Source of the DNA: Roseovarius salinarum
GTDB lineage: Bacteria > Pseudomonadota > Alphaproteobacteria > Rhodobacterales > Rhodobacteraceae
Reading direction: 5' to 3'
DNA length: 64,000 nt
NCBI RefSeq assembly: GCF_002834145.1
Contig: NZ_PHNT01000007.1
Location: 88,696-152,695 of the forward strand
Shown: one piece after another, positions 28,659 to 37,688 of the stretch
How the letters are laid out: the number at the start of each line of letters is the position of its first letter
Position numbering within the stretch: position 1 is the stretch's first letter
Notes under the pieces: model-generated
The model's database searches: none
The model's input: the letters and a program-made list of their open reading frames with translations, nothing else
What the model was told of the DNA's origin: nothing
Position numbers and translations under genes: made by a program

Positions 28659-30017
28659 TCAGGCCGTTCGGTCGAGCGCGGGGCGCGCCTCGTCCATGAA
28701 CTCGGCCAGCGACTCGTCAAGCAGCGACTCGATCTCGTCGAGATGCGTGTCGTTCACGATCATCGGCGGGCAGACGAGGATGTGGTCGCCCGCAACCCCG
28801 CCGCGGCTGCGCCGCGAATAGACGATCAACCCCTTGGCATAGGCGATTTCCACGAAACGTTCGAAAGCGCGCAGGTCGGGCGGCAGCGGTGCCTTGCTCT
28901 GGCGGCCGGCCATGAACTCGAAGGCCAGCAACAGGCCCTGGCCGCGCACGTCGCCGATGACCTCGTATTTGTCCATCAGACCTTCGAGGCGGGCCTTGAG
29001 CCTGGCGCCCATCGCCTCGGCATTGGCGATCAGGCCCTGGCGCTCGATCTCGTCGATCACGGCCAGTCCGGCAGCGCAGGCCAGCGGGTTGCCGGCATAG
29101 GTGAAACCGTGCGCGAAACCACCCGCGTCCAGCACGGCATCGACAAGGGCGGAGTCGGCCACCACCGCGCCGAGCGGGACGTAGCCCGCGGCGTAGCCCT
29201 TGGACATCACGACGATGTCGGGCCGCGCGTTCCAGTGCTCGGCGGCAAGGAACCGGCCCGTGCGGCCCGCGCCGGTCATCACCTCGTCGAAGATCAAGAG
29301 CACGCCGTGGCGCGCGCAGATCTCGGCCACGCGTTCCATGTAGCCCGCCGGCGGCACCAGCGCGCCGGTGGAGGCACCGCCCACCGGTTCGACCATGAAG
29401 GCCAGAACCGTTTCCGGGCCCTCCTCGATGATCCGCGCCTCGAGCATGTCGGCGTAGTGACGCCCCGTCGCCGGGTCGTCCGGGTCCAGCCCGTCGAGAT
29501 AGGCCCGTGGCGCGGGCACCTTGGGCATGGGCCGCATCATCGGGTCGAAGGGTTCGGTCAACGGCGCGTAGCTGGTCACCGACAGCGCACCGAGGGTGCA
29601 GCCGTGATAGCCGGGCGCGCGCGAAATGACCTTCCAGCGCTGTGCCTGCCCGATGGCGAGCGCGTATTGACGCGCGAGCTTCATCGCGCTTTCCACGGCC
29701 TCCGACCCGCCGGAGACGAAAAAGACCTTGTCGAGCCCCTCGGGCGTCAACGTGGCGGTCTTGGCGGCCAGCTTCTCGGACGCCTCGGTTTCGAAATGAA
29801 GCCGGTAGCCGAAGGTGGATTTCTCCATCTGCCGGCGCATGGCATCGAGCACGTTCTCGTTGGAATGGCCGATGTTGCAGACCATCGCGCCGGACGAGCC
29901 GTCGAGGTAGCGCTTGCCGTCCACGTCCCACATGTAGACGCCACGCGCCTGGTCCAGCACGGGCCTGCGCCCGCGGCCCTGGTAGAAAAGGTGGTGGCTG
30001 CGGTTCGTTTGGGTCAT
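28659..30017 (-). CDS. Class III (omega) aminotransferase
   Basis: 452 residues. The PLP lysine is K273 in MSKGYAAGY, the Asp contacting the PLP nitrogen is in FDEVMTGAGRTG (about 244), and GSEAVESAMKLAR and YHGCTLGALS are typical of omega- and beta-amino acid transaminases. Substrate preference cannot be read. It lies 3 bp after the ABC ATPase gene and 10 bp before BKACE, so a beta-amino acid is a reasonable guess for the substrate. Confidence 0.9.
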   Translation of the reverse strand: MTQTNRSHHLFYQGRGRRPVLDQARGVYMWDVDGKRYLDGSSGAMVCNIGHSNENVLDAMRRQMEKSTFGYRLHFETEASEKLAAKTATLTPEGLDKVFFVSGGSEAVESAMKLARQYALAIGQAQRWKVISRAPGYHGCTLGALSVTSYAPLTEPFDPMMRPMPKVPAPRAYLDGLDPDDPATGRHYADMLEARIIEEGPETVLAFMVEPVGGASTGALVPPAGYMERVAEICARHGVLLIFDEVMTGAGRTGRFLAAEHWNARPDIVVMSKGYAAGYVPLGAVVADSALVDAVLDAGGFAHGFTYAGNPLACAAGLAVIDEIERQGLIANAEAMGARLKARLEGLMDKYEVIGDVRGQGLLLAFEFMAGRQSKAPLPPDLRAFERFVEIAYAKGLIVYSRRSRGGVAGDHILVCPPMIVNDTHLDEIESLLDESLAEFMDEARPALDRTA

Positions 30018-30020
30018 GGC

Positions 30021-31094
30021 CTACCCCGGCAACGCCGCGCAGTCCTGCGGGCGCAGGTGCAGGTGAACCTGCGCGCCGGCGGCGAACGGGTGTTCGTCGA
30101 TCATGTTGATTGCCTGAAGCTGGGTTTCACCCGCGCGAACGAAGTAGCGAACCGCCTGTCCCTGGTAATCGACCGTTTCGACCGTCGCGGGCACGGAAAC
30201 CGTCCCCTCGGGGGCCGGCGTGGCCGACAGCACCAGCTTCTCGGCGCGGATCACCAGCTTGGCCCTGCCCGCCCCGCCCAGGTTCGGCGCCTTCTCGGCC
30301 GGGATCGACAGGTCACCGAAGATCGGTGCGTCGAGTGAAAGCTTGCCGCCGGTGCGCCCGCTGCACTCGGCGTCGAGGATGTTCGACGCGCCGAGGAAAT
30401 TGGCGACGAATTCGCTGGCCGGCGTGTTGTAGACCTCTTCGGGTTCGCCCACCTGCTCGACGCGGCCGTCGCTCATCACGACGATCTGGTCGGACATCGC
30501 CAATGCCTCGGACTGGTCGTGGGTGACGAAGATGGTTGTCACGCCGATGCGTTCCTGGATGCGCTTGAGTTCCACGCGCATGTCCTCGCGCAGGTTGGCG
30601 TCGAGTGCCGAAAGCGGCTCGTCCAGCAACAGCACGTCGGGTTCGATCACGATCGCGCGGGCCAGGGCGATACGCTGCTGCTGGCCGCCGGACAACGCCT
30701 TCGGATAGCGTTCACCGACGTCCGGAAGCTGCACGAGGTCCAGCGCGTCCTGCACCCGCCCCGGAATCTCGGAGGCGGGGACATCGCGGTACTTCAGGCC
30801 GAAGGCCACGTTCTCGGCCACGGTCTTGTGCGGGAACAGCGCGTAGTTCTGGAACACCAGACCGAGGTTGCGCTTGTGGATCGGCACGTCGTTCACGCGC
30901 CGCCCGCCGATCAGGATCTCGCCCTCGGTGGGGTCGAGCAGACCGGCAATCATGCGCAGGTTCGTCGTCTTGCCACAGCCCGACGGCCCGAGCAGCGTGA
31001 CGAAGGCGCCCTCGGCGATCTCCAGCGAACTGCGGTGCACGGCGGTGAAATCGCCGAACCGCTTGACGATGTTGTTGAGGGTGACGGCGCTCAT
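30021..31094 (-). CDS. potA: Polyamine-type ABC transporter ATP-binding protein
   Basis: 357 residues. Walker A GPSGCGKTT near 36-44, signature LSGGQQQR near 134-141, Walker B VLLLDEPLSALD near 155-166, then a C-terminal TOBE domain (about 280-355). It powers the two permeases encoded upstream in the operon. The layout matches PotA/PotG proteins of spermidine/putrescine importers. AGGAG precedes the ATG. Confidence 0.92.
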   Translation of the reverse strand: MSAVTLNNIVKRFGDFTAVHRSSLEIAEGAFVTLLGPSGCGKTTNLRMIAGLLDPTEGEILIGGRRVNDVPIHKRNLGLVFQNYALFPHKTVAENVAFGLKYRDVPASEIPGRVQDALDLVQLPDVGERYPKALSGGQQQRIALARAIVIEPDVLLLDEPLSALDANLREDMRVELKRIQERIGVTTIFVTHDQSEALAMSDQIVVMSDGRVEQVGEPEEVYNTPASEFVANFLGASNILDAECSGRTGGKLSLDAPIFGDLSIPAEKAPNLGGAGRAKLVIRAEKLVLSATPAPEGTVSVPATVETVDYQGQAVRYFVRAGETQLQAINMIDEHPFAAGAQVHLHLRPQDCAALPG

Positions 31095-31170
31095 CGGCGG
31101 TCTCCTGGCACGGGGATGCAGGCGTGGGGCCGCCCCGGCGCAGCCGGCCGGGGCGGTGTCCGGGGCCGGG

Positions 31171-32325
31171 TCAATAACCCTTCTGGATGCGGCCGAACTT
31201 CTTCGACCATTCTCCTTCGTTGCCGTTCCAGTAGGCCGGGTCGGCGAAGGTCAGCCCGTCCAGCTTGCCGGTGGGGTCGAATGCCGGCAGCTTGGGGATC
31301 TTGTCGCCGAGGTCGACCTTGTTGGGGTCGAGTGCCGGCGGATAGTTCTGCCCCTCGGCCACGGCGATCGCCGTCTGAGGCTCCAGCATGAAGTTCAGCA
31401 GCTCCTCGCAGGCCTCCATCGGGCTGCCCTTGATGACGAACATGCATTCCTGCCAGCCGTAGCCGTTGGGCGGATCCATGTAACCGATGTCGTGGCCCTG
31501 CTCCTGCAGCGCGTAGATGCGGCCCGACCAGCCTTCGGTGACATATATCTCTTCCTCGGCCAGAAGGCTCATCAGCTCGGCGCCCGAGCCCCAGTACTTC
31601 AGCGCGAGGTCGCGGTGGGTACGGATCGCGTCCCAGATCGCCTCCATGTCGGTGGCGTTGTTCGGGTCCTGCCCGGTCTGCAATGCCGCGTACCAGATGC
31701 GCGTGCGCCAGTCGCCCCAGCCGCCGATCTTGCCCTCGAGGTTCTCGTCGATCAGGATCCGGGCGCCCTTTTCCTTCATCTCCTCGTCGGAGACGTGCTT
31801 GCGGTTGTAGGCCAGACCGGTCGTGCCGTAGTCGTAGGGCACGCACGACAGCTTGCCGTCCGTCACGTTGCGGAACACGTCGACCAGCTTGGGGATGACG
31901 TATTGCAGGTTGGGGATGTTGTCCTCGTTGAGCGTCGTCGTCAGCCCGAGGTTGTGGTAGCGCGCGTAGTCGAAGACACCAGACAGATGGGCAATGTTGT
32001 ACTCGCCCGGCTGGCTGGCCTTGACGCGGCTGAGGTATTCGTCGCCACCGCCGAAGGTGCCATCGACCACCTCGATGCCGGTTTCCTTCTCGAAGGGCTC
32101 GAAGGCGTTCTCGCGCAGCGCCTCGGACACGACACCGCCCCAGCCGTCGAACCGCACTTCGGAGACGTTGGCGGCGTGTGCGAACTTGGCGAAGGGCGTC
32201 TGCACCCCGTAGGCGAGGCCCGCAGCGCCCAGCAGCCCGAGGAAGCTGCGCCGCTCGAGGTCGCCGTTCATGTAGCGCTCGCGCAACCGCTCGTAGCGTG
32301 TGGTGTTGTCCATTTTCCGGGTCAT
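31171..32325 (-). CDS. potD: Polyamine-type ABC transporter substrate-binding protein
   Basis: 384 residues. The N-terminus has a twin-arginine-like signal (ERRSFLGLLGAAGL near 24-37) and a cleavage region near AHAA (about 52), so it may be exported folded. The rest is a PotD/PotF-like type 2 periplasmic fold with GWGG near the N-terminus and many aromatic residues that could bind amines. Substrate is inferred from transporter type and operon context. AAGGAG lies 7 nt before the ATG at 32325. Confidence 0.85.
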   Translation of the reverse strand: MTRKMDNTTRYERLRERYMNGDLERRSFLGLLGAAGLAYGVQTPFAKFAHAANVSEVRFDGWGGVVSEALRENAFEPFEKETGIEVVDGTFGGGDEYLSRVKASQPGEYNIAHLSGVFDYARYHNLGLTTTLNEDNIPNLQYVIPKLVDVFRNVTDGKLSCVPYDYGTTGLAYNRKHVSDEEMKEKGARILIDENLEGKIGGWGDWRTRIWYAALQTGQDPNNATDMEAIWDAIRTHRDLALKYWGSGAELMSLLAEEEIYVTEGWSGRIYALQEQGHDIGYMDPPNGYGWQECMFVIKGSPMEACEELLNFMLEPQTAIAVAEGQNYPPALDPNKVDLGDKIPKLPAFDPTGKLDGLTFADPAYWNGNEGEWSKKFGRIQKGY

Positions 32326-32367
32326 GTCATTTCTCCTTGTTGGATGGCTTGGATGGTTCGAGCGGTT

Positions 32368-33171
32368 CTATCCGCCGCTCTTGGTTGCAAGCCGCCGGGC
32401 GATCGCGACCCCGAGAAGGGGCAGCCCGACGGTCATGATGATCATTACCGTGCCCAGCGCGTTGATCTCGGGGCTGATCGAGTTGCGCAGCATCGCGAAG
32501 ATCTGCGTCGGCACCGTCTCGACACCGCCGGGTTTCCAGAACAGCGTGCCGGTGATGTCGTCGAAGCTGATGGTGAAGGCGAACAGAGCCCCCGCCAGAA
32601 CCGCCGGCAGCATCAGCGGCAGCGTGATCTGGAAGAAGGTCTGCACCGGGCTGGCGCCGAGGCTCATCGCCGCTTCCTCGACATCGCGCTTGATACCCAC
32701 GAGCCGCGCCTGCACCACGAGGATGACGAAGGGCAGCGTGAAGATGACGTGGCCGAACAGAAGCAGCGTGAAGCTCTTGTTGATGCCCAGGAAATTGAGA
32801 AACAGCAGCAGCGCCACGGCCAGCACCACCTCGGGCACCAGGATCGGCGCAATGAGGAAGGTGGAAATCATGTTCGACCCCGGCACGCGGTAGCGCACCA
32901 GCGCGAGGCTCGCCAGAACGCCCAACGTGGTCGAGATCGCCGAGGTCAGCAGGCCCAGCACGATCGAGGTGCGAAAGGCGCGCAGGATCGCCTCGTTCTG
33001 GGCCAGCTCGATGAACCAGCGGAAGGAAAACCCGGTCATCGGGAAACTGCCGAACTGGCTGGCGTTGAAGCTCAGCAGCACGACCACCGCGACCGGCATG
33101 AACATGAACAGGTAGACGAACAGCGTCCACAGCCGCACCAGGTTCCAGCCCATTCGCCCGCCCCCGCGCAT
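32368..33171 (-). CDS. potC: Polyamine-type ABC transporter permease (PotC-like)
   Basis: 267 residues with six transmembrane segments and the EAA loop (EEAAMSLGASPVQTFFQITLP, split over residues 165-185) that docks the ATPase. Its start overlaps the stop of the upstream permease as TGATG, so translation is coupled. An alternative ATG six codons inside (33153) is possible. Confidence 0.88.
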   Translation of the reverse strand: MRGGGRMGWNLVRLWTLFVYLFMFMPVAVVVLLSFNASQFGSFPMTGFSFRWFIELAQNEAILRAFRTSIVLGLLTSAISTTLGVLASLALVRYRVPGSNMISTFLIAPILVPEVVLAVALLLFLNFLGINKSFTLLLFGHVIFTLPFVILVVQARLVGIKRDVEEAAMSLGASPVQTFFQITLPLMLPAVLAGALFAFTISFDDITGTLFWKPGGVETVPTQIFAMLRNSISPEINALGTVMIIMTVGLPLLGVAIARRLATKSGG

Positions 33172-34037
33172 CAGCCCAGCCCCTTGGCCAACTGGGACAT
33201 GCCCAGGTAGTGGTTGTAGATCAGCACCAGACCGCCCAGCACGGCCAGCAGCATGAGGCTCAGCGCGCTGCCCAGCGGCCAGTTGAGCTGCGTGATGATC
33301 GCCTCGAACACCAGGTTGGCGAACATCGCGTCGGTGGGCCCGCCCAGGATCAGCGGGGTGATATAGGTGCCTGCGCCCAGCACGAAGCACAGCAGCCCCC
33401 CGGCGGCCAGCCCCGGCAGGGACAGCGGCAGCGTGACCTGCACGAAGGCCTGCCAGCGCGTTGCGCCCAGAGAGTTCGCCGCGTCCTCGAGATTGGTATC
33501 GATGCCGTCCACGCTGACAAAGACGTTCAGGATCATGAAGGGCAGCAGGAAATGCACCAGCCCGAGGATGACGGTGGTTTCGTTGTAAAGCATCTGGATC
33601 GGCTCATCGATCAGCCCGATCCAGATCATGGCGCTGTTGAAGGCCCCCGAGACGCCCAGGATGTTGATCCAGCTCATCGTGCGGATGATGTAGCTGATCC
33701 AGAACGGCAGCATCAGAAGCAGCAGCAGGATGGCCTTGTTGCCCCGCGCACGGGCGATGAAATAGGCCGCCGGATACCCCATCAGCGCGCAGACGACGGT
33801 GGTGATCGCCGCGATCTTGAGGGTGTTGAGAAGGATGTCGCGATAGAACCGGTCGCTGAGCACCTCGCGCCAGTTGTCCAGGTAGAATCCCACCTGCTCG
33901 GCGCCGGTCGCGGTGCGCAGCCAGAACGAATAGATCACGATGAAAATCAGCGGGATGAACAGCAGAAGCGTCACCGCGGTCAGCGCGGGTGAAAGCAGGA
34001 TCCACGGCTGGCGCGCCTCGCGGGCTTCGACCGACAT
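33171..34037 (-). CDS. potB: Polyamine-type ABC transporter permease (PotB-like)
   Basis: 288 residues, six transmembrane segments, EAA loop at about 190-210 (EDAANSLGATRW). First gene of the ten-gene operon; GGGGGA lies 4 nt upstream of the ATG. The divergent spacer to the LysR gene carries a perfect palindrome, the likely control point for the whole operon. Confidence 0.88.
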   Translation of the reverse strand: MSVEAREARQPWILLSPALTAVTLLLFIPLIFIVIYSFWLRTATGAEQVGFYLDNWREVLSDRFYRDILLNTLKIAAITTVVCALMGYPAAYFIARARGNKAILLLLLMLPFWISYIIRTMSWINILGVSGAFNSAMIWIGLIDEPIQMLYNETTVILGLVHFLLPFMILNVFVSVDGIDTNLEDAANSLGATRWQAFVQVTLPLSLPGLAAGGLLCFVLGAGTYITPLILGGPTDAMFANLVFEAIITQLNWPLGSALSLMLLAVLGGLVLIYNHYLGMSQLAKGLG

Positions 34038-34110
34038 GCGTTCCCCCTGTTGAGCCGCCCGGTCGTGACGCCGGGCTTGCTTTCACGATGCAAAGGGGTC
34101 ATGCATATAT

Positions 34111-34124
34111 CAAATAGATATTTG
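34111..34124. promoter_or_regulatory. Palindromic operator between lysR-type gene and pot operon
   Basis: CAAATA-ga-TATTTG is a perfect 6-2-6 inverted repeat inside a strongly AT-rich stretch in a GC-rich genome. It is 24 nt before the LysR-type gene and about 75 nt before potB, the usual position for a LysR box controlling a divergent operon and its own gene. Confidence 0.55.
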
Positions 34125-34148
34125 GAATTCTGACAATAGACAGGGCTT

Positions 34149-35117
34149 ATGACCGCAGAGAGCCGCCGTGACACCCCCGAACGCCTCATGCGCGACCTCG
34201 ACTGGAACCTGTTGCGCACCTTCGTGGTGCTGGCGCAGTCGGACTCCATCACCGGTGCGGCACGGCGCCTGCGGCTGACCCAGCCGTCGGTCTCCACCGC
34301 GCTCAAGCGGCTGGAGGACCGCGTCGGCCGGCGGCTGATCGACCGGGCGCCCGGCCATTTCCAGCTGACCGACGCGGGGCACATGCTCTACCGGGAAGCC
34401 GTGGATATCCAGGGCGCGATCCTGCGGCTTTCCACCCTGATGCGCGAGACCACGGACGAGGTCACCGGCCACGTCCGGCTGTCCCTGGCCAGCCACGTGA
34501 TCTGCCCGCTGTTCGACGAGGTGCTGACCGAATTCCACGCCGAGCACCCGCGCGCGACGCTGTCGATCGACGTGCTCTCATCGTCCGAGGCGGTGGATTC
34601 GGTGACGGCGCGGGCGGCCTCCTTCGCGATCTGCCTTGTTCACAAGCGCAACCCGAAGCTGGAATACCGGCGGCTTTACCGCGAATTCTTCGGCCTGTTC
34701 TGCGGCCCGCCGCACCCCTTGTTCGGACGGCGCCACCTGACCCGCGCGGATCTGGCGGGCCATCCGTCCGTCAGCTTCGATACCGACCGGCTGCAGGACG
34801 TGCTCAAACCCGTGACGCTGATGCGCGCGGCCGCCGACCTGGGCGAGATGGTGGTCGGCACTTCCAGCCACCTCGAGGAGGTCCGGCGCATGATCGTCGC
34901 CGGCCTCGGCGTGGGACCGCTGCCGCTGCACGTGGCGGCACGCGACGTGCGCGACGGGCTGATGTGGCAATTGCCGCCCTATGACGAAACGCCGCCCATC
35001 GACGTGCACGTCGTCTGGAACCCGCGCGCGAACCTCAACCGCGCCGAGCAATCCCTGCGCGACCGGCTGCTGGCCCGCATCGAGTCCACGCCGATGCAGG
35101 ACCGCACGTATCGCTAG
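34149..35117 (+). CDS. LysR family transcriptional regulator
   Basis: 322 residues: an N-terminal winged helix-turn-helix (about 17-75, with GAARRLRLTQPSVSTALKRLE) and a periplasmic-binding-fold effector domain (about 105-305). It is divergent from the pot-type amine operon and most likely its activator, responding to an imported amine or its product. The inducer is not known. Confidence 0.9.
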   Translation: MTAESRRDTPERLMRDLDWNLLRTFVVLAQSDSITGAARRLRLTQPSVSTALKRLEDRVGRRLIDRAPGHFQLTDAGHMLYREAVDIQGAILRLSTLMRETTDEVTGHVRLSLASHVICPLFDEVLTEFHAEHPRATLSIDVLSSSEAVDSVTARAASFAICLVHKRNPKLEYRRLYREFFGLFCGPPHPLFGRRHLTRADLAGHPSVSFDTDRLQDVLKPVTLMRAAADLGEMVVGTSSHLEEVRRMIVAGLGVGPLPLHVAARDVRDGLMWQLPPYDETPPIDVHVVWNPRANLNRAEQSLRDRLLARIESTPMQDRTYR

Positions 35118-35126
35118 GCAGCCCGT

Positions 35127-35804
35127 TCACCCCCGGGCGAATCGAACGATCTCGTCAACCAGGCAGTCCATGCTGTCGAGCCAAGGCACATGCGCCGGCA
35201 GCGCATCGGTGAGCAGCGAAAGCTCGGTGCAGGCGACCAGCAGGTGATCGGCCCCCAGATCGTGCAGGCACGCGGAAAGCTCTGCCAGTGCCGGGGCGAG
35301 CCCGTCGGCCCCACCGGCCTTCACGCCGCGGATGATCTCCAAAACCCGCGCCTCGTCGGGCAGCGTGACCCGGGTGAGGCCCCGCGCGGCAAAGGCCGCA
35401 TCGAACACGCCCGCCCGCCGCGTCGCGGGCGAGGCCAGCATGCCGACGCGCCGTGCACCGGACCCGGCCAGCGTCCGCGCGGTTGCCCCGACCATGTCCA
35501 GGAACGGCAGCGCCGTGGCCTGCGCGATCGCCGGGGCATAGTGATGCGCGGTGTTGCAGGGCATAGCGAGCGCCTTCGCGCCCGCCCTTTCCAGGCTGCG
35601 TGCCATCGCGGCCAGCACCGGCGCCGGATCCGGCCCCGTGCCCTCGACCAGAGCGTCGATCCGGCTGGGCACCTGCGGGTTCTGGTGGACGATGAGCGGC
35701 ACGTGGTCGGCGTCGTCGCGCGCGGGCACCGCCGCCAGCACCCTTTGCATCAGCAGCACCGTTGCCTCCGGCCCCATGCCGCCCAGGATGCCGACCGCCC
35801 TCAT
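35127..35804 (-). CDS. Aspartate/glutamate racemase family protein
   Basis: 225 residues. The two catalytic cysteines of cofactor-independent racemases are present in AMPCNTAHH (about residue 83) and VACTELSLL (about 192), and the N-terminus [11 protein letters not shown] is typical. It interconverts L- and D-forms of an acidic or related amino acid. Its ATG overlaps the stop of the upstream PLP enzyme gene by 4 bp, so both act together. Confidence 0.88.
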   Translation of the reverse strand: MRAVGILGGMGPEATVLLMQRVLAAVPARDDADHVPLIVHQNPQVPSRIDALVEGTGPDPAPVLAAMARSLERAGAKALAMPCNTAHHYAPAIAQATALPFLDMVGATARTLAGSGARRVGMLASPATRRAGVFDAAFAARGLTRVTLPDEARVLEIIRGVKAGGADGLAPALAELSACLHDLGADHLLVACTELSLLTDALPAHVPWLDSMDCLVDEIVRFARG

Positions 35805-36805
35805 CCGGGCACGTCGAAGCAATGCGCATAGCCGGCAAGCCCGAAAGCGCCACCGGTGTGCAGGAAAACCACCCTGTCGCCCTTGCCGAACCGCCCCTTG
35901 CGGATCAGGTCGATCAGCCCGGCCGCGCCCTTGGCGGAATAGACGGGGTCGAGCAGGATCGCCTCGGTTTTCGCGAAAAGGTCGATTGCCTCCAGCGTGT
36001 CCTCGGCCGGTATTCCGTAGCCCGGCCCGACGTAGTCGCAGTTGGCGACAACGTCGGCACGCGCCACCACGCCGGGGCAGCCCAGCCTCTCGGCGGTGGC
36101 CTGCGCGAGCGCGAAGACGTTGGCTTCCTGCTTCGCCCTCGGCGCGCGCACGCCGATGCCAAGCAACGGTATCCCGGCGTTCATCGCCTTCAGGCCCGTG
36201 ACGAGGCCTGCCTGCGTGCCGGCACTGCCGGTTGCATGCACGATGTGATCCACGGCCAGGCCCGCCGCCGCGAACTGCCCCATCATCTCGAGCGCGCAGT
36301 TGACATAGCCCAGCGCGCCGGTGGGATTGGACCCCCCGCCGGGAATGGCATACGCACGCCGGCCTTCGGCCCGCTCGCGTTCCGCCGCCGCCTCCAGCTC
36401 CGCGTTCATGTCGAGGCCCGGGCCGTGATGCTCCATCGTCGCACCGTGCAGGTGATCGAGCAGCACGTTCCCGTTGCGGCGATAATCGTCGTGCGCGTAG
36501 CCCGTGCGATCCTCCAGCAGGATGTGGCACCCCATGCCCATCCGCGCCGCCGCGGCTGCTGTCTGGCGGGCATGGTTGGATTGCGTGGCGCCCTGGGTCA
36601 GCACCACCTCGGCGTCCTGCCGCTGCGCCTCGGCCATGAGGAACTCGAGCTTCCGGGTCTTGTTGCCGCCGGTCGAAAGGCCCGTGCAGTCGTCCCGCTT
36701 GATCCAGATCTCCGGCCCGCCCAGCGCCTCGGAGAGCCGCGGCAGCGGCTCCAGCGGCGTGGGCAGATGCGCAAGGCGGACGCGGGGGAAAAGGGCCAGG
36801 TTCAT
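35801..36805 (-). CDS. PLP-dependent D-cysteine desulfhydrase / L-cysteate sulfo-lyase-like enzyme
   Basis: 334 residues of the ACC-deaminase/D-cysteine desulfhydrase family: [19 protein letters not shown] near 36-54 carries the PLP Lys, with [15 protein letters not shown] and GSAGTQAGL for phosphate binding. The family includes DcyD (D-cysteine to pyruvate, sulfide and ammonia) and CuyA, the cysteate sulfo-lyase found in marine roseobacters; sequence alone does not separate them for me. The racemase coupled to it would supply or remove the D-isomer. AAAGGA precedes the ATG. Confidence 0.8.
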   Translation of the reverse strand: MNLALFPRVRLAHLPTPLEPLPRLSEALGGPEIWIKRDDCTGLSTGGNKTRKLEFLMAEAQRQDAEVVLTQGATQSNHARQTAAAAARMGMGCHILLEDRTGYAHDDYRRNGNVLLDHLHGATMEHHGPGLDMNAELEAAAERERAEGRRAYAIPGGGSNPTGALGYVNCALEMMGQFAAAGLAVDHIVHATGSAGTQAGLVTGLKAMNAGIPLLGIGVRAPRAKQEANVFALAQATAERLGCPGVVARADVVANCDYVGPGYGIPAEDTLEAIDLFAKTEAILLDPVYSAKGAAGLIDLIRKGRFGKGDRVVFLHTGGAFGLAGYAHCFDVPG

Positions 36806-36829
36806 CGGGTCATCCTTTCGCGTTGGTTG

Positions 36830-37072
36830 TCAGCCTGTCTGCGCCGTCATCGACCGGTGCAAGGCGAATCTCGGTGCCCAGCAGATGACCCCCATGCCCT
36901 CGGCGCGGCCGCGAACCGATGTTGCCCGCGCAAGCGCGGGCCGGGCATAGTCCAGCGCCACCTGCCCGCCACCCGACCGCAGCCGGGCTGGCATGACCGA
37001 CACCGTGTCGCGAATGTCGGTCGCGGCGTCCGTCGACCGGCCTGTCGCAGCCTTGAAAACGGTCAGGGCCAT
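36830..37072 (-). CDS. Small hypothetical protein
   Basis: 80 residues, basic, with no hydrophobic segment and two methionine-rich patches. AGGAGG lies 7 nt before the ATG, a strong ribosome binding site in a region otherwise without a gene. It ends 24 bp before the PLP enzyme gene and may be the first gene of that operon. No family is recognised; if it is not translated, the whole 36806-37203 stretch is non-coding. Confidence 0.45.
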   Translation of the reverse strand: MALTVFKAATGRSTDAATDIRDTVSVMPARLRSGGGQVALDYARPALARATSVRGRAEGMGVICWAPRFALHRSMTAQTG

Positions 37073-37175
37073 GGTGTCACCTCCTGCACTGCCCCAGTTG
37101 GTCGCAAATGACAGGACGCGACAAGCGGTTTGGACGCCGCCTGCCTGTGTTTTTCGCGGCCTGAAAGCGGATTTC

Positions 37176-37204
37176 GAAATAACCGAACCCCTCCAGGGGC
37201 GGTT
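37176..37204 (-). terminator. Possible terminator of the LMW phosphatase gene
   Basis: On the minus strand AACCG-CCCC-TGGA-GGGG-TT-CGGTT forms a compound hairpin with a 2-nt bulge, starting at the stop codon and followed by ATTTCG. The T-run is short, so termination may be weak. Confidence 0.35.
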
Positions 37205-37644
37205 CAGAAATGGTCGCGCAGGCCCAGCGCCGCCGACTCGATCAGGTCGAGCACACTGTCGAAATCGCTGGTGAAATAAGGATCGGGAACGTGATCGAAG
37301 CCAAGGTGTGACGCGAAATCGGTAAGGCGCCGGACAGGTGTCCGGCTTCCCGTCGGCCGCTGCGTCTCGATATCGGCGATGTTCTGGTCATCCATGCCGA
37401 GGATCAGGTCGAACCTGTGGAAGTCACCCGGCTCGAACTGACGCGCGCGCAAGTCGGAGATGTCGTAGCCGCGCGCCCGCGCCGCCGCCTGCATCGGGGG
37501 GTGCGGCGGCGCGCCAACATGCCAGTCGGAGGTACCGGCGCTGTCGGTGCCGACGTGCGGCGCGATCTTGCGAAAGATCCCTTCGGCGGTCGGGGAACGG
37601 CAGATGTTGCCAAGACAGACGAACAGCACACTGGGGCTTTGCAT
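37204..37644 (-). CDS. Low-molecular-weight protein-tyrosine phosphatase
   Basis: 146 residues. The phosphate loop CLGNICRS (C10 and R16 of C-x5-R) is at the N-terminus and the general-acid Asp is in VPDPYF near residue 119. Such enzymes dephosphorylate tyrosine residues and often regulate polysaccharide export. AAGGAG lies 6 nt before the ATG at 37644, preferred to a TTG two codons upstream. It is divergent from the sirtuin gene, with only 44 bp between them. Confidence 0.92.
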   Translation of the reverse strand: MQSPSVLFVCLGNICRSPTAEGIFRKIAPHVGTDSAGTSDWHVGAPPHPPMQAAARARGYDISDLRARQFEPGDFHRFDLILGMDDQNIADIETQRPTGSRTPVRRLTDFASHLGFDHVPDPYFTSDFDSVLDLIESAALGLRDHF

Positions 37645-37688
37645 GAGCAACTCCTTTTGGGCACAACCACATAGGGCAAGGAGGCACG

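Noticed and set aside
37204..37644. Arsenate reductase (ArsC) of the LMW-phosphatase fold
   Set aside because: The C-x5-R loop and the general-acid Asp with following Pro-Tyr fit tyrosine phosphatases; the extra redox cysteines of ArsC are absent.
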